From IMG/VR virus record IMGVR_UViG_3300009152_000204, positions 1-24,089 of that record: a DNA stretch of 24,089 nucleotides; one strand, written 5' to 3'. The translations under genes were made by a program, and so were the position numbers. Positions 1 to 6,667 of this stretch are shown here, one piece after another. The notes beneath the pieces were generated by a model. That model was not told the DNA's origin. It saw only the letters and a list, made by a program, of their open reading frames with translations, and searched no databases. Position 1 is the first letter of the stretch; each line of letters opens with the position of its first letter. The DNA comes from a virus.

Positions 1-1511
1 CTAGTTCCTGAGCTACCATCCGTTCCGTTTGAGCCAGAAGTTCCTGAAGAACCGTCTATTCCACTAGTTCCTGAAGAGCCATCTGTTCCATTAGAACCCG
101 AAGTTCCTGAGCTACCATCCGTTCCGTTTGAGCCAGAAGTTCCTGAGCTACCATCCGTTCCGTTTGAGCCAGAAGTTCCTGAAGAACCGTCTATTCCACT
201 AGTTCCTGAAGAGCCATCTGTTCCATTAGAACCCGAAGTTCCTGAGCTACCATCTATTCCACTAGTTCCTGAAGAACCATCTATTCCGCTAGTTCCTGAA
301 GAGCCATCAGTTCCATTAGAACCTGAAGTTCCGCTTGAACCGTCTGTACCGTTGCTACCACTAGTTCCCGAAGAACCATCTATTCCACTAGTTCCTGAAG
401 AGCCATCTGTTCCATTAGAACCCGAAGTTCCTGAGCTACCATCTATTCCACTAGTTCCTGAAGAACCATCAGTTCCATTAGAACCTGAAGTTCCCGAAGA
501 ACCATCTATACCGCTAGTTCCCGAAGAACCATCTATACCTGAAGTTCCACTTGAACCGTCTGTTCCATTTGAACCAGAAGTTCCTGAGCTACCGTCTATT
601 CCACTTGTTCCTGAAGAGCCGTCTGTTCCATTAGAACCTGAAGTTCCTGAACTACCATCTATTCCACTTGTTCCTGAAGAACCATCTGTTCCATTGCTAC
701 CGCTAGTTCCTGAGCTACCATCTATTCCACTAGTTCCTGAAGAACCATCTGTTCCATTGCTACCGCTAGTTCCTGAGCTACCATCTATACCTGAGGTTCC
801 TGAAGAACCATCCGTTCCATTAGACCCTGAAGTTCCACTTGAGCCGTCTATACCGCTAGTTCCTGAAGAACCATCTGTTCCATTGCTACCGCTAGTTCCT
901 GAAGAACCATCTATTCCACTAGTTCCTGAACTACCGTCTGTTCCGTTTGAGCCAGAAGTTCCTGAGCTACCATCTATTCCACTTGTTCCTGATGAACCAT
1001 CTGTTCCTGAGGTACCCGAACTACCATCTATACCGCTAGTTCCTGAAGAACCATCTGTTCCATTACTACCGCTAGTTCCTGAAGAACCATCTGTTCCATT
1101 ACTACCACTAGTTCCTGAGCTACCATCTGTTCCGTTGCTACCGCTAGTTCCTGAAGAACCGTCTGTACCATTAGAACCTGAAGTTCCACTTGAACCATCT
1201 ATTCCACTAGTTCCTGAACTACCATCTGTTCCGTTACTACCACTAGTTCCTGAAGAACCATCTGTTCCGTTAGAACCTGAAGTTCCACTTGAACCATCTA
1301 TTCCACTAGTCCCTGAACTACCATCTGTACCATTTGAACCTGAAGTTCCTGAAGAACCGTCTGTTCCGTTACTACCACTAGTTCCTGAAGAACCATCTGT
1401 ACCATTAGAACCTGAAGTTCCACTTGAACCGTCTGTTCCGTTTGAACCAGAAGTTCCTGAGCTACCATCTATTCCACTTGTTCCTGATGAACCTGATGTT
1501 CCACTAGTTCC
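1..1511 (-). repeat. Collagen-like coding repeat built from 27-base and 36-base units
   Basis: On the minus strand the array alternates 9-residue units (GSS GTS GID) and 12-residue units (GSS GTS GSN GTD), in variable order. The Gly phase is kept over the whole 1.5 kb: codons at both ends fall on the same Gly register. Third-position changes are scattered (for example GGA/GGT and TCA/AGC/AGT/TCT). The palindrome ACTAGT recurs in many GTS-containing units. Such an array can gain or lose whole units without a frameshift. It continues past the left edge. Confidence 0.9.
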
Positions 1512-2357
1512 TCCTGTTATTACTACGGTAATGTTTCCACTACCATTATTTACTACCGATGCTCCACTGAATGTAATTCCTGAAACGGAAGTAACTGTTG
1601 TTGTTCCGTCTCCAACGGATAAGGCTGAGCCAGACCCTGAAGTTATACCTGTAATTGATACTACACTACCGTCACTATTATTAAGAGATAACGTTGAGGT
1701 ACCACTGTTATATGTTCCTCCCGTTACTGTTCCTGTAAATCCTGTAACAGTTACAGTGGCTCCATAATTGTCGTATAATTGTAATGTAGTTGTTGCTGAA
1801 AAATATGTACCTCCTGTAATAACAGTATCGTTCATATTCGCAACTTTCCATCTCGCATTTTCTCTTGTAACACCACTAACACCTTCAATAGTCGAACCTG
1901 TCCACGCATTTAAAAACGCGGCTCCCGCTACAGTACTGTCTTCACATGTCCATCCAAATCCATCAAATCCAAGAGCTCCTGAAATTTGTGCAGCATCCCA
2001 TAATGCAGCATAACCATCAATAATATATTGATATGTGGTATCCGCAGATATAACATATACCATCATACCTAAACGTCTTCTACCTGAAGATATTTCATCA
2101 CTATTAAGTGTTAAAACATTTGGAAATTCATTTGGTGCATTATAATTGAATGCGATAGGTATAGTATTCCCACTATACAAAATTTGACCCGAGCTTCCCT
2201 CAGGTATTGTATAGTTTAAATTTTGGTGCGAGTAAACTTCCATATACCCACCTATAGAGTATACACTGAAGTTTGTACCATTACTGTTATCAAGAGAAAC
2301 GCCGATTGGTCCTTCGTTGATAGTTCCTGCTATTGGATTTTGATAGTTAAAGCTCAT
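1..2357 (-). CDS. Collagen-like (Gly-X-Y) tail fibre protein, 3' end outside window
   Basis: Translating the minus strand from the ATG at 2357 gives an unbroken frame to the left edge, about 785 residues with no stop, so the C-terminus is missing. The start reads MSFNYQNPIAGTINEG. Residues 1 to about 180 form a non-repetitive domain with one Cys (GWTCED). Residues about 183-245 hold two similar beta-type units around TGGTY...TLxL...TVTG. From Gly283 on, the chain is a regular Gly-X-Y repeat built from GSS, GTS, GID, GSN and GTD triplets, in phase for about 167 triplets. Gly-X-Y proteins form trimeric helices and are common in phage fibres, so a host-contacting fibre is likely. The gene starts 16 bases after the Thr/Pro-rich gene and has no promoter motif of its own, suggesting cotranscription. 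Repeat DNA is visibly richer in G+C than its neighbours. Fibre is well supported; the receptor is unknown. Confidence 0.85.
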   Translation of the reverse strand, partial: MSFNYQNPIAGTINEGPIGVSLDNSNGTNFSVYSIGGYMEVYSHQNLNYTIPEGSSGQILYSGNTIPIAFNYNAPNEFPNVLTLNSDEISSGRRRLGMMVYVISADTTYQYIIDGYAALWDAAQISGALGFDGFGWTCEDSTVAGAAFLNAWTGSTIEGVSGVTRENARWKVANMNDTVITGGTYFSATTTLQLYDNYGATVTVTGFTGTVTGGTYNSGTSTLSLNNSDGSVVSITGITSGSGSALSVGDGTTTVTSVSGITFSGASVVNNGSGNITVVITGGTSGTSGSSGTSGIDGSSGTSGSNGTDGSSGTSGSNGTDGSSGTSGSNGTDGSSGTSGSNGTDGSSGTSGIDGSSGTSGSNGTDGSSGTSGSNGTDGSSGTSGIDGSSGTSGSNGTDGSSGTSGSNGTDGSSGTSGSNGTDGSSGTSGSNGTDGSSGTSGIDGSSGTSGTDGSSGTSGIDGSSGTSGSNGTDGSSGTSGIDGSSGTSGSNGTDGSSGTSGIDGSSGTSGSNGTDGSSGTSGIDGSSGTSGSNGTDGSSGTSGIDGSSGTSGSNGTDGSSGTSGIDGSSGTSGSNGTDGSSGTSGIDGSSGTSGSNGTDGSSGTSGIDGSSGTSGIDGSSGTSGSNGTDGSSGTSGIDGSSGTSGSNGTDGSSGTSGIDGSSGTSGSNGTDGSSGTSGSNGTDGSSGTSGIDGSSGTSGIDGSSGTSGSNGTDGSSGTSGIDGSSGTSGSNGTDGSSGTSGSNGTDGSSGTSGSNGTDGSSGTSGIDGSSGTSGSNGTDGSSGT

Positions 2358-2373
2358 AGTCTTTTTATTATTT

Positions 2374-4062
2374 TTATATTAAGGTGTTCCCTTTAAAGTA
2401 AACATTATTTACTGAGGCATTTATTCTAAAATCTGTACCAGAATATGTCGTGTAAACACGATATGTTCCTGGAGGGATTGTTCCTCCCGTATAATTGATT
2501 GTTAGATTGTAATATGCTGAATTTAAATTTCTAGCGGTTAATGCGTTTGGATTATTTGCGGTATTTGTTCCAATTTGAGTCATAATCTGACCGTTTGTCG
2601 CTCCTGTTGAAACATACCATGTATACCAAGCATTACTTGGTGTTGTACCTCCTGATACTTGCGTAGTTTGGAACAAGTACGCATTGATTGGATTTCCGTA
2701 AAAATCGTTTCCTCCTGATGTCGGAGAAATTGTACCTGTAATAATTGCAGGTGAGTTTCCTCCCCATCCTGAGTAGTTCAAGTAAGCATTCATCTGTTGA
2801 TTAAATGTTACAGCGTTTGCAGTAGTTGCTCCATTATTGAAGAATCCACGGAACGTTGAACCTTGAGATACCATCCATCCGTTGAAGTTAACATTCTGAG
2901 CTTGAGGTTCAATTGTTAAATATGCCAAGAATGGAGCTCCTGTTGGTGACGGTGTTTGGGTCATTGTTGGAGTCATACTATTAGTTGGAGTTGCAGTATT
3001 TGTTGGTGTTTGCGTTACTGTTGGAGTTTGTGTCATTGTTGGTGTAACTGTCGCAGTAGTTGTAGCAGTTGGTGTTGCAGTTGCTGTCTCAGTCGGTGTT
3101 GCAGTTATCGAAGCTGTTGGAGTTGCGGTTGCGGTTTCTGTTGGTGTAGGTGTTGATGTTGCAGTTACGGTAGCAGTGTTAGTTGCGGTTACAGTCGGAG
3201 TTGGTGTTTGAGTATTCGTTGATGTTTGAGTAACACTTGGAGTATTCGTTGGTGTATTAGTAGGAGTTTCGCTTGGAGTACTTGTAGGAGTTTCTGTGTT
3301 AGTTGCGGTGTTGGTTGGTGTTTGAGTTGTTGTATTAGTTGGCGTATTTGTAGGAGTCTCACTTGGAGTCTGTGTTGGAGTTTCAGTATTTGTTGGTGTT
3401 ACGGTTGGAGTATTAGTTGGTGTAGTTGTAGGAGTTTCTGTTGGAGTATTAGTTGGAGTTTCAGTATTAGTTGGAGTTACAGTTGCAGTATTAGTTGGTG
3501 TATTTGTTGGAGTTTCTGTTGGCGTTACCGTTGGTGTATTTGTAGGAGTTTCGCTTGGAGTACTTGTAGGAGTTTCTGTGTTAGTTGGTGTTACGGTTGT
3601 AGTGTTAGTTGGTGTTACGGTTGGAGTATTTGTCGGAGTTACTGTAGGTGTCTGCGTTGCAGTTTCAGTTGGCGTAGGACTAGCTCCTATTGTAGGAGTT
3701 GGACTTGGTGTATTTGTTGGTGTTGGCGTATTAGTTGCAGTCTCTGTTGGAGTCGGTGTATTAGTCGCAGTTTCTGATGGAGTTGGAGTTAATGTTGCCC
3801 CTGGAGTTATCGATGGAGTTGGTGTTGGAGTAGGTGTTGTACAATCTAAAGAAACTACTACTCCGTTGAACATATCTGTTCTTGTATACCCTGAACCGAA
3901 GAACGATGTATTAACATAAATGCTAAATGGGCCTAACGCATTTGAGTTGGAAGCTAATCTTACTATGTATGTTGTACATGCACTTACACTAACTTGTTCA
4001 GTTACTGTAGTGTCATTACAACCAGGTGCGTTATTTACGACTAAAATATTATAAAGTGCCAT
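2374..4062 (-). CDS. Thr/Pro-rich stalk protein with globular ends
   Basis: This 562-residue protein is unrecognised as a family but clear in design. Residues 1-74 are a small globular domain with Cys at 15, 29 and 74. Residues 75-374 are a low-complexity stretch in which Thr is nearly every second residue, mixed with Pro, Asn, Glu, Ala, Val and Ser. Residues 375-562 are a C-terminal domain rich in Asn, Gly, Tyr and Thr and free of Cys. The middle resembles mucin-like or PT-repeat linkers, which are extended and stiff and can be O-glycosylated. I infer a fibre or spike with a stalk and a distal head. There is no signal peptide, as expected for a virion protein. It is first in its transcription unit: a TATTTATWA motif lies 14 bases before the ATG. 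The fibre gene follows after 16 bases. Confidence 0.75.
   Translation of the reverse strand: MALYNILVVNNAPGCNDTTVTEQVSVSACTTYIVRLASNSNALGPFSIYVNTSFFGSGYTRTDMFNGVVVSLDCTTPTPTPTPSITPGATLTPTPSETATNTPTPTETATNTPTPTNTPSPTPTIGASPTPTETATQTPTVTPTNTPTVTPTNTTTVTPTNTETPTSTPSETPTNTPTVTPTETPTNTPTNTATVTPTNTETPTNTPTETPTTTPTNTPTVTPTNTETPTQTPSETPTNTPTNTTTQTPTNTATNTETPTSTPSETPTNTPTNTPSVTQTSTNTQTPTPTVTATNTATVTATSTPTPTETATATPTASITATPTETATATPTATTTATVTPTMTQTPTVTQTPTNTATPTNSMTPTMTQTPSPTGAPFLAYLTIEPQAQNVNFNGWMVSQGSTFRGFFNNGATTANAVTFNQQMNAYLNYSGWGGNSPAIITGTISPTSGGNDFYGNPINAYLFQTTQVSGGTTPSNAWYTWYVSTGATNGQIMTQIGTNTANNPNALTARNLNSAYYNLTINYTGGTIPPGTYRVYTTYSGTDFRINASVNNVYFKGNTLI
2941..3840 (-). repeat. Thr/Pro-rich low-complexity coding repeat (stalk)
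   Basis: About 300 codons encode mixed short units such as [20 protein letters not shown] and [10 protein letters not shown], with a Thr at almost every alternate position. The DNA shows short tandem periodicity (6, 12 and longer multiples), seen on the plus strand as recurrent gttggagt/gttggtgt words. It can expand or contract in frame. No Cys, no aromatic residues and almost no Lys or Arg occur within it. Confidence 0.85.
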
Positions 4063-4070
4063 CCGCGGAT
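4061..4070. other. 10-base perfect palindrome overlapping a start codon
   Basis: The sequence atccgcggat is its own reverse complement, and its last two bases on the minus strand are the first two of the ATG at 4062. It is G+C-rich inside an otherwise A/T-only leader and occupies the place of a ribosome binding site. It could be a protein site, or chance. Confidence 0.35.
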
Positions 4071-4076
4071 TTTATT

Positions 4077-4086
4077 TAATAAATAC
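4077..4086 (-). promoter_or_regulatory. Putative late promoter, divergent copy, upstream of Thr/Pro-rich gene
   Basis: The minus strand reads GTATTTATTA, a variant of the CTATTTATAA motif found before the three other units. It ends 14 bases before the ATG at 4062, the same spacing as before the genes at 18978 (14) and 10562 (15). The gap before this gene is 95 bases (4063-4157), the longest leader in the region, and otherwise contains only A/T-rich sequence with no clear hairpin. Confidence 0.55.
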
Positions 4087-4157
4087 CGCAAGTATTCTAT
4101 TTCCTTACTAATAATCTTAAAAATAATAAAATGAATATCTTTTTTTAAAATTATTTA

Positions 4158-4538
4158 TTAACAGCTTGGGTCTGATAAATTTAAATCATTAATAAAACAA
4201 CTTGGGTCGGCTAAAGAAACTCCAAAAGTACAAGATGAATTTTGAATATTAATATCAACATTACAATTTGCCATCTCAATTGTAATTTGGAATGTACAAC
4301 CAAAAGTACAATTCAATATTTTGAATATTGAACAATTATTAGAGTCGACCAATGTCAACATTATTTGAGGTGCAGTCTGAAAAATTGAAGGTATAACAGT
4401 ATTATAATAAACTGTAGGTGGAACCGCAGAACTTATGGTACCAATCAAAGTTTGATAATTACCATAAACGTCCGATATATAAACACTAAACGGATACGCC
4501 GTACTCCCTGATATGTCTGTTATTCTAACTTGTGTCAT
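4158..4538 (-). CDS. Small Cys-rich virion-type protein, function unknown
   Basis: The ATG at 4538 overlaps the TGA stop of the adhesin gene in an ATGA junction, so I prefer it to a GTG nine bases upstream. The product is 126 residues, beginning MTQVRITDISG. The first half is beta-type with PFSVYISDVYGNY. The second half has seven Cys, ending in two SC-containing repeats (ADPSC and SDPSC, the latter at the very C-terminus). The Cys are not in a zinc-binding arrangement I recognise. It is last in the unit of the 995-aa and 710-aa tail proteins, so a small tail or fibre accessory protein is the best guess. Its PFSVY segment recalls PFSIY in the N-terminal domain of the next gene's product, but the match is too short to prove relation. 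Confidence 0.65.
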   Translation of the reverse strand: MTQVRITDISGSTAYPFSVYISDVYGNYQTLIGTISSAVPPTVYYNTVIPSIFQTAPQIMLTLVDSNNCSIFKILNCTFGCTFQITIEMANCNVDINIQNSSCTFGVSLADPSCFINDLNLSDPSC

Positions 4539-6667
4539 GATAAGCACATTATGTCATAAACTATTATTAAGTCAATTACAATTTCTTGTCCTTGTAAGGA
4601 TGTATTGTTTTTGCTTGTTTCAATAGTGATTTGATTATTTAATTGGTTGATAGTCACATTACCTATACCAGGAATACTCAACAATAAAGATTTTATAGTA
4701 TTATACCATAAATTATCACTTGGAGCTTGAACTAAAGATGTTGAAGTAAAGAATGGTTGGCTAACTACTATTCCTGCAGGATTTACCGATACTTTGGCAG
4801 TATATGTTGCATCAACTAAATTACAACTTGTATTACCTGTAGTTAAATCATAAAATCCTTCGTTCAACATTTGTAACATACCAAACTTAGTTGGTGAAGA
4901 AACGTTGAATACTTCTGCACCCATAACATATGATTGATATGAAGCATAATTTTTATAACAATTAATACTTGTCGTTCTTGTTAAAGAACATCCATTATCA
5001 TCAACTACGGTTAAACTATATGTTCCTGCGGTTAATCCTGTAACTTGAATTTGTTGTGGCTCATTAGGAATATTGTCCGACCAATTAAAATTAAATGGTG
5101 GTTCACCTGACGATATAAATGCTGTTATCTGTCCATTACTACCACTACCACAAGAAGTACTATATAATGAAAAATCTAAACGTTGGCTGAACGGAATAAA
5201 AACAGTTTGATTTTGAACACACCCATCAGAATCAGTAACACTAACATTATGGGCTCCTGCCGATAAATTATTAAACGTTACCGCGCTTAAGTTAGTATCA
5301 AGTACGTTATATAACCCATCTACAGAATAATCCAAAGGCATTGTACCTCCTGTTGTTGAATATATGGTTATTGTCCCATTATTTTGATTACAACTTGTTT
5401 CAGTAACATTTGTTGAAATTGTAAATTTGTTTTCTGTTATAATGGTAACTTCTTGCATGTAAGAACACCCTGTCGAATCTGAAACTGCGACAGTATACGT
5501 CCCTGTAGATAATCCATCAAAAACATAAGTTGTTTGAGAAGTGTTTATATTAAGTTGTGTACCATCTGGTGAAATTAATGTATAAGTATAAGGAGTTGCT
5601 CCACCAACTACCGATATTTGAATTAATCCATTTGTACTTGAACAAGTTGAATTTTGATTAGTAACCAATACTGAAGTTATTCCTCCAGGAGTTTGTAATG
5701 TAGTTCCAGCAAATAATTGACAATACGCAGCATCTGTAACTTGGAAGTTATAATCACCCGCAGTCAATCCTGATAAACTATAAGTTTTTGAATATGATAT
5801 TAATACGTTACCAGTTGATGCCGAATAATAATAGGGCGCAGTTCCTCCCGTGATAGTTAAATTAATAACACCATTATTTTGAAAACAACTTGGTGATGTT
5901 GAAGTTATAATACCTAATCCAATTTGATTAACATTTGTTACCGACCCTTCCGCAGATTTTGTACATCCATATGCATCTGTTACAGAAACCGAATAACTAC
6001 CTGAGGTTAATCCCGTAATGGTACTTCCTGTTTGACCGTTACTCCAAAGATATGAGAATGGAGCTTGTCCTGTTTGTCCTGTTACAATTATTTTACCTAT
6101 TGGAGTTCCTCCACAACTTGAATTTGGTACAACATATAAACCAAAACTAAACTCTGTTGACGTGTCAATAATAAAACTTTGTGTCTCTCCCGTACATCCT
6201 CCTAAATCTTGGGCCACCATATAATAAGAACCATAATCAATTCCTCCAAAAACAACTTGCTCAGTATTGGTCACTGCTGATTGAATCAAGGTGTTACTCA
6301 TATCATACAAATAAAAATTTGTTGACGAATATTGAGATGTTGAAGTTCCTGTTACAGAACCATTGGCTAAATTACATGTTGTATCCTGCACCCCTAAAAT
6401 TGAAGCACAAACTCCGCTTGACACAGGTATGTTTATATAAAACTCTTGGTTAGTTGGTATTGTAGAATCATTAACTCTGATTACATACGTATCTGCCGAC
6501 AATCCATATCTAGATGAATAAAGTACTGCGGTATCTTGACCTAAATCAGGACTTGTCCATTGAACGGTATATGGTGCGGTACCTCCTGTTGGTACTATAG
6601 TAATAGCTCCACCATTATTTGATTGACAATCACCCGTAATCTGTAATATATAATTAAAAGCCGCCAT
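4535..6667 (-). CDS. SprB-type repeat tail adhesin
   Basis: The 710-residue product has about seven repeats of roughly 75-80 residues (about 5-82, 88-168, 173-245, 250-328, 332-411, 414-492, 497-569). Each starts near a Cys with an NxGxI-type strand, has a G-G-xxPYxYxxS core, then L(S/T)xGxYxVxVTDxxGC. This is the SprB-repeat pattern known from the Flavobacterium gliding adhesin SprB and other Bacteroidota surface proteins. Residues 570-620 are a linker. Residues about 594-707 resemble the C-terminus of the upstream 995-aa protein (QPFFT...PSDNLW against EPFYT...PSNRDW). The ATG overlaps the previous stop as TAATG. I infer an Ig-like adhesin fixed to the tail through its C-terminus. The repeat call is strong; the adhesin role is inferred from family and context. 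Confidence 0.82.
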   Translation of the reverse strand: MAAFNYILQITGDCQSNNGGAITIVPTGGTAPYTVQWTSPDLGQDTAVLYSSRYGLSADTYVIRVNDSTIPTNQEFYINIPVSSGVCASILGVQDTTCNLANGSVTGTSTSQYSSTNFYLYDMSNTLIQSAVTNTEQVVFGGIDYGSYYMVAQDLGGCTGETQSFIIDTSTEFSFGLYVVPNSSCGGTPIGKIIVTGQTGQAPFSYLWSNGQTGSTITGLTSGSYSVSVTDAYGCTKSAEGSVTNVNQIGLGIITSTSPSCFQNNGVINLTITGGTAPYYYSASTGNVLISYSKTYSLSGLTAGDYNFQVTDAAYCQLFAGTTLQTPGGITSVLVTNQNSTCSSTNGLIQISVVGGATPYTYTLISPDGTQLNINTSQTTYVFDGLSTGTYTVAVSDSTGCSYMQEVTIITENKFTISTNVTETSCNQNNGTITIYSTTGGTMPLDYSVDGLYNVLDTNLSAVTFNNLSAGAHNVSVTDSDGCVQNQTVFIPFSQRLDFSLYSTSCGSGSNGQITAFISSGEPPFNFNWSDNIPNEPQQIQVTGLTAGTYSLTVVDDNGCSLTRTTSINCYKNYASYQSYVMGAEVFNVSSPTKFGMLQMLNEGFYDLTTGNTSCNLVDATYTAKVSVNPAGIVVSQPFFTSTSLVQAPSDNLWYNTIKSLLLSIPGIGNVTINQLNNQITIETSKNNTSLQGQEIVIDLIIVYDIMCLS
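4961..6655 (-). repeat. About seven SprB/Ig-like protein repeats
   Basis: The repeats are similar in protein but diverged in DNA, so they are old duplications rather than a recent tandem array. Most end in a TDxxGC-type motif (TDAYGC, SDSTGC, TDSDGC, VDDNGC). The first repeat lacks this motif (VNDST), and the fourth has TDAAYC instead. Confidence 0.75.

Noticed and set aside
1-1511. CRISPR array or satellite DNA, because of regular repeats
   Set aside because: The repeats are all in codon phase, have no unique spacers of fixed size, and encode an unbroken Gly-X-Y chain.
352-1767. A 471-codon plus-strand open frame of Pro/Glu/Val/Leu repeats
   Set aside because: It is the exact antisense of the collagen-like Gly-X-Y repeat; Gly codons read backwards give Pro, and the repeat happens to lack stops. 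The minus-strand frame has a proper start, non-repetitive N-terminal domain and operon context.
1768-2013. 81-codon plus-strand open frame
   Set aside because: It lies antisense to the N-terminal domain of the fibre gene, whose minus-strand reading continues in frame through it.
2956-3919. Plus-strand open frames rich in Cys/Trp/Ser or Val/Gly over the Thr/Pro region
   Set aside because: They are antisense shadows of the Thr/Pro-rich stalk. Their composition follows from the repeat words alone and there is no promoter or start context.
4545-4547. GTG start for the small Cys-rich protein, giving three extra residues
   Set aside because: The ATG at 4538 forms a standard ATGA stop-start overlap with the preceding gene and fits the coupling pattern of the region.
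6181-6453. 90-codon plus-strand open frame
   Set aside because: Antisense to SprB-type repeats 1-2, which are clearly coding on the minus strand; the product has no recognisable pattern.
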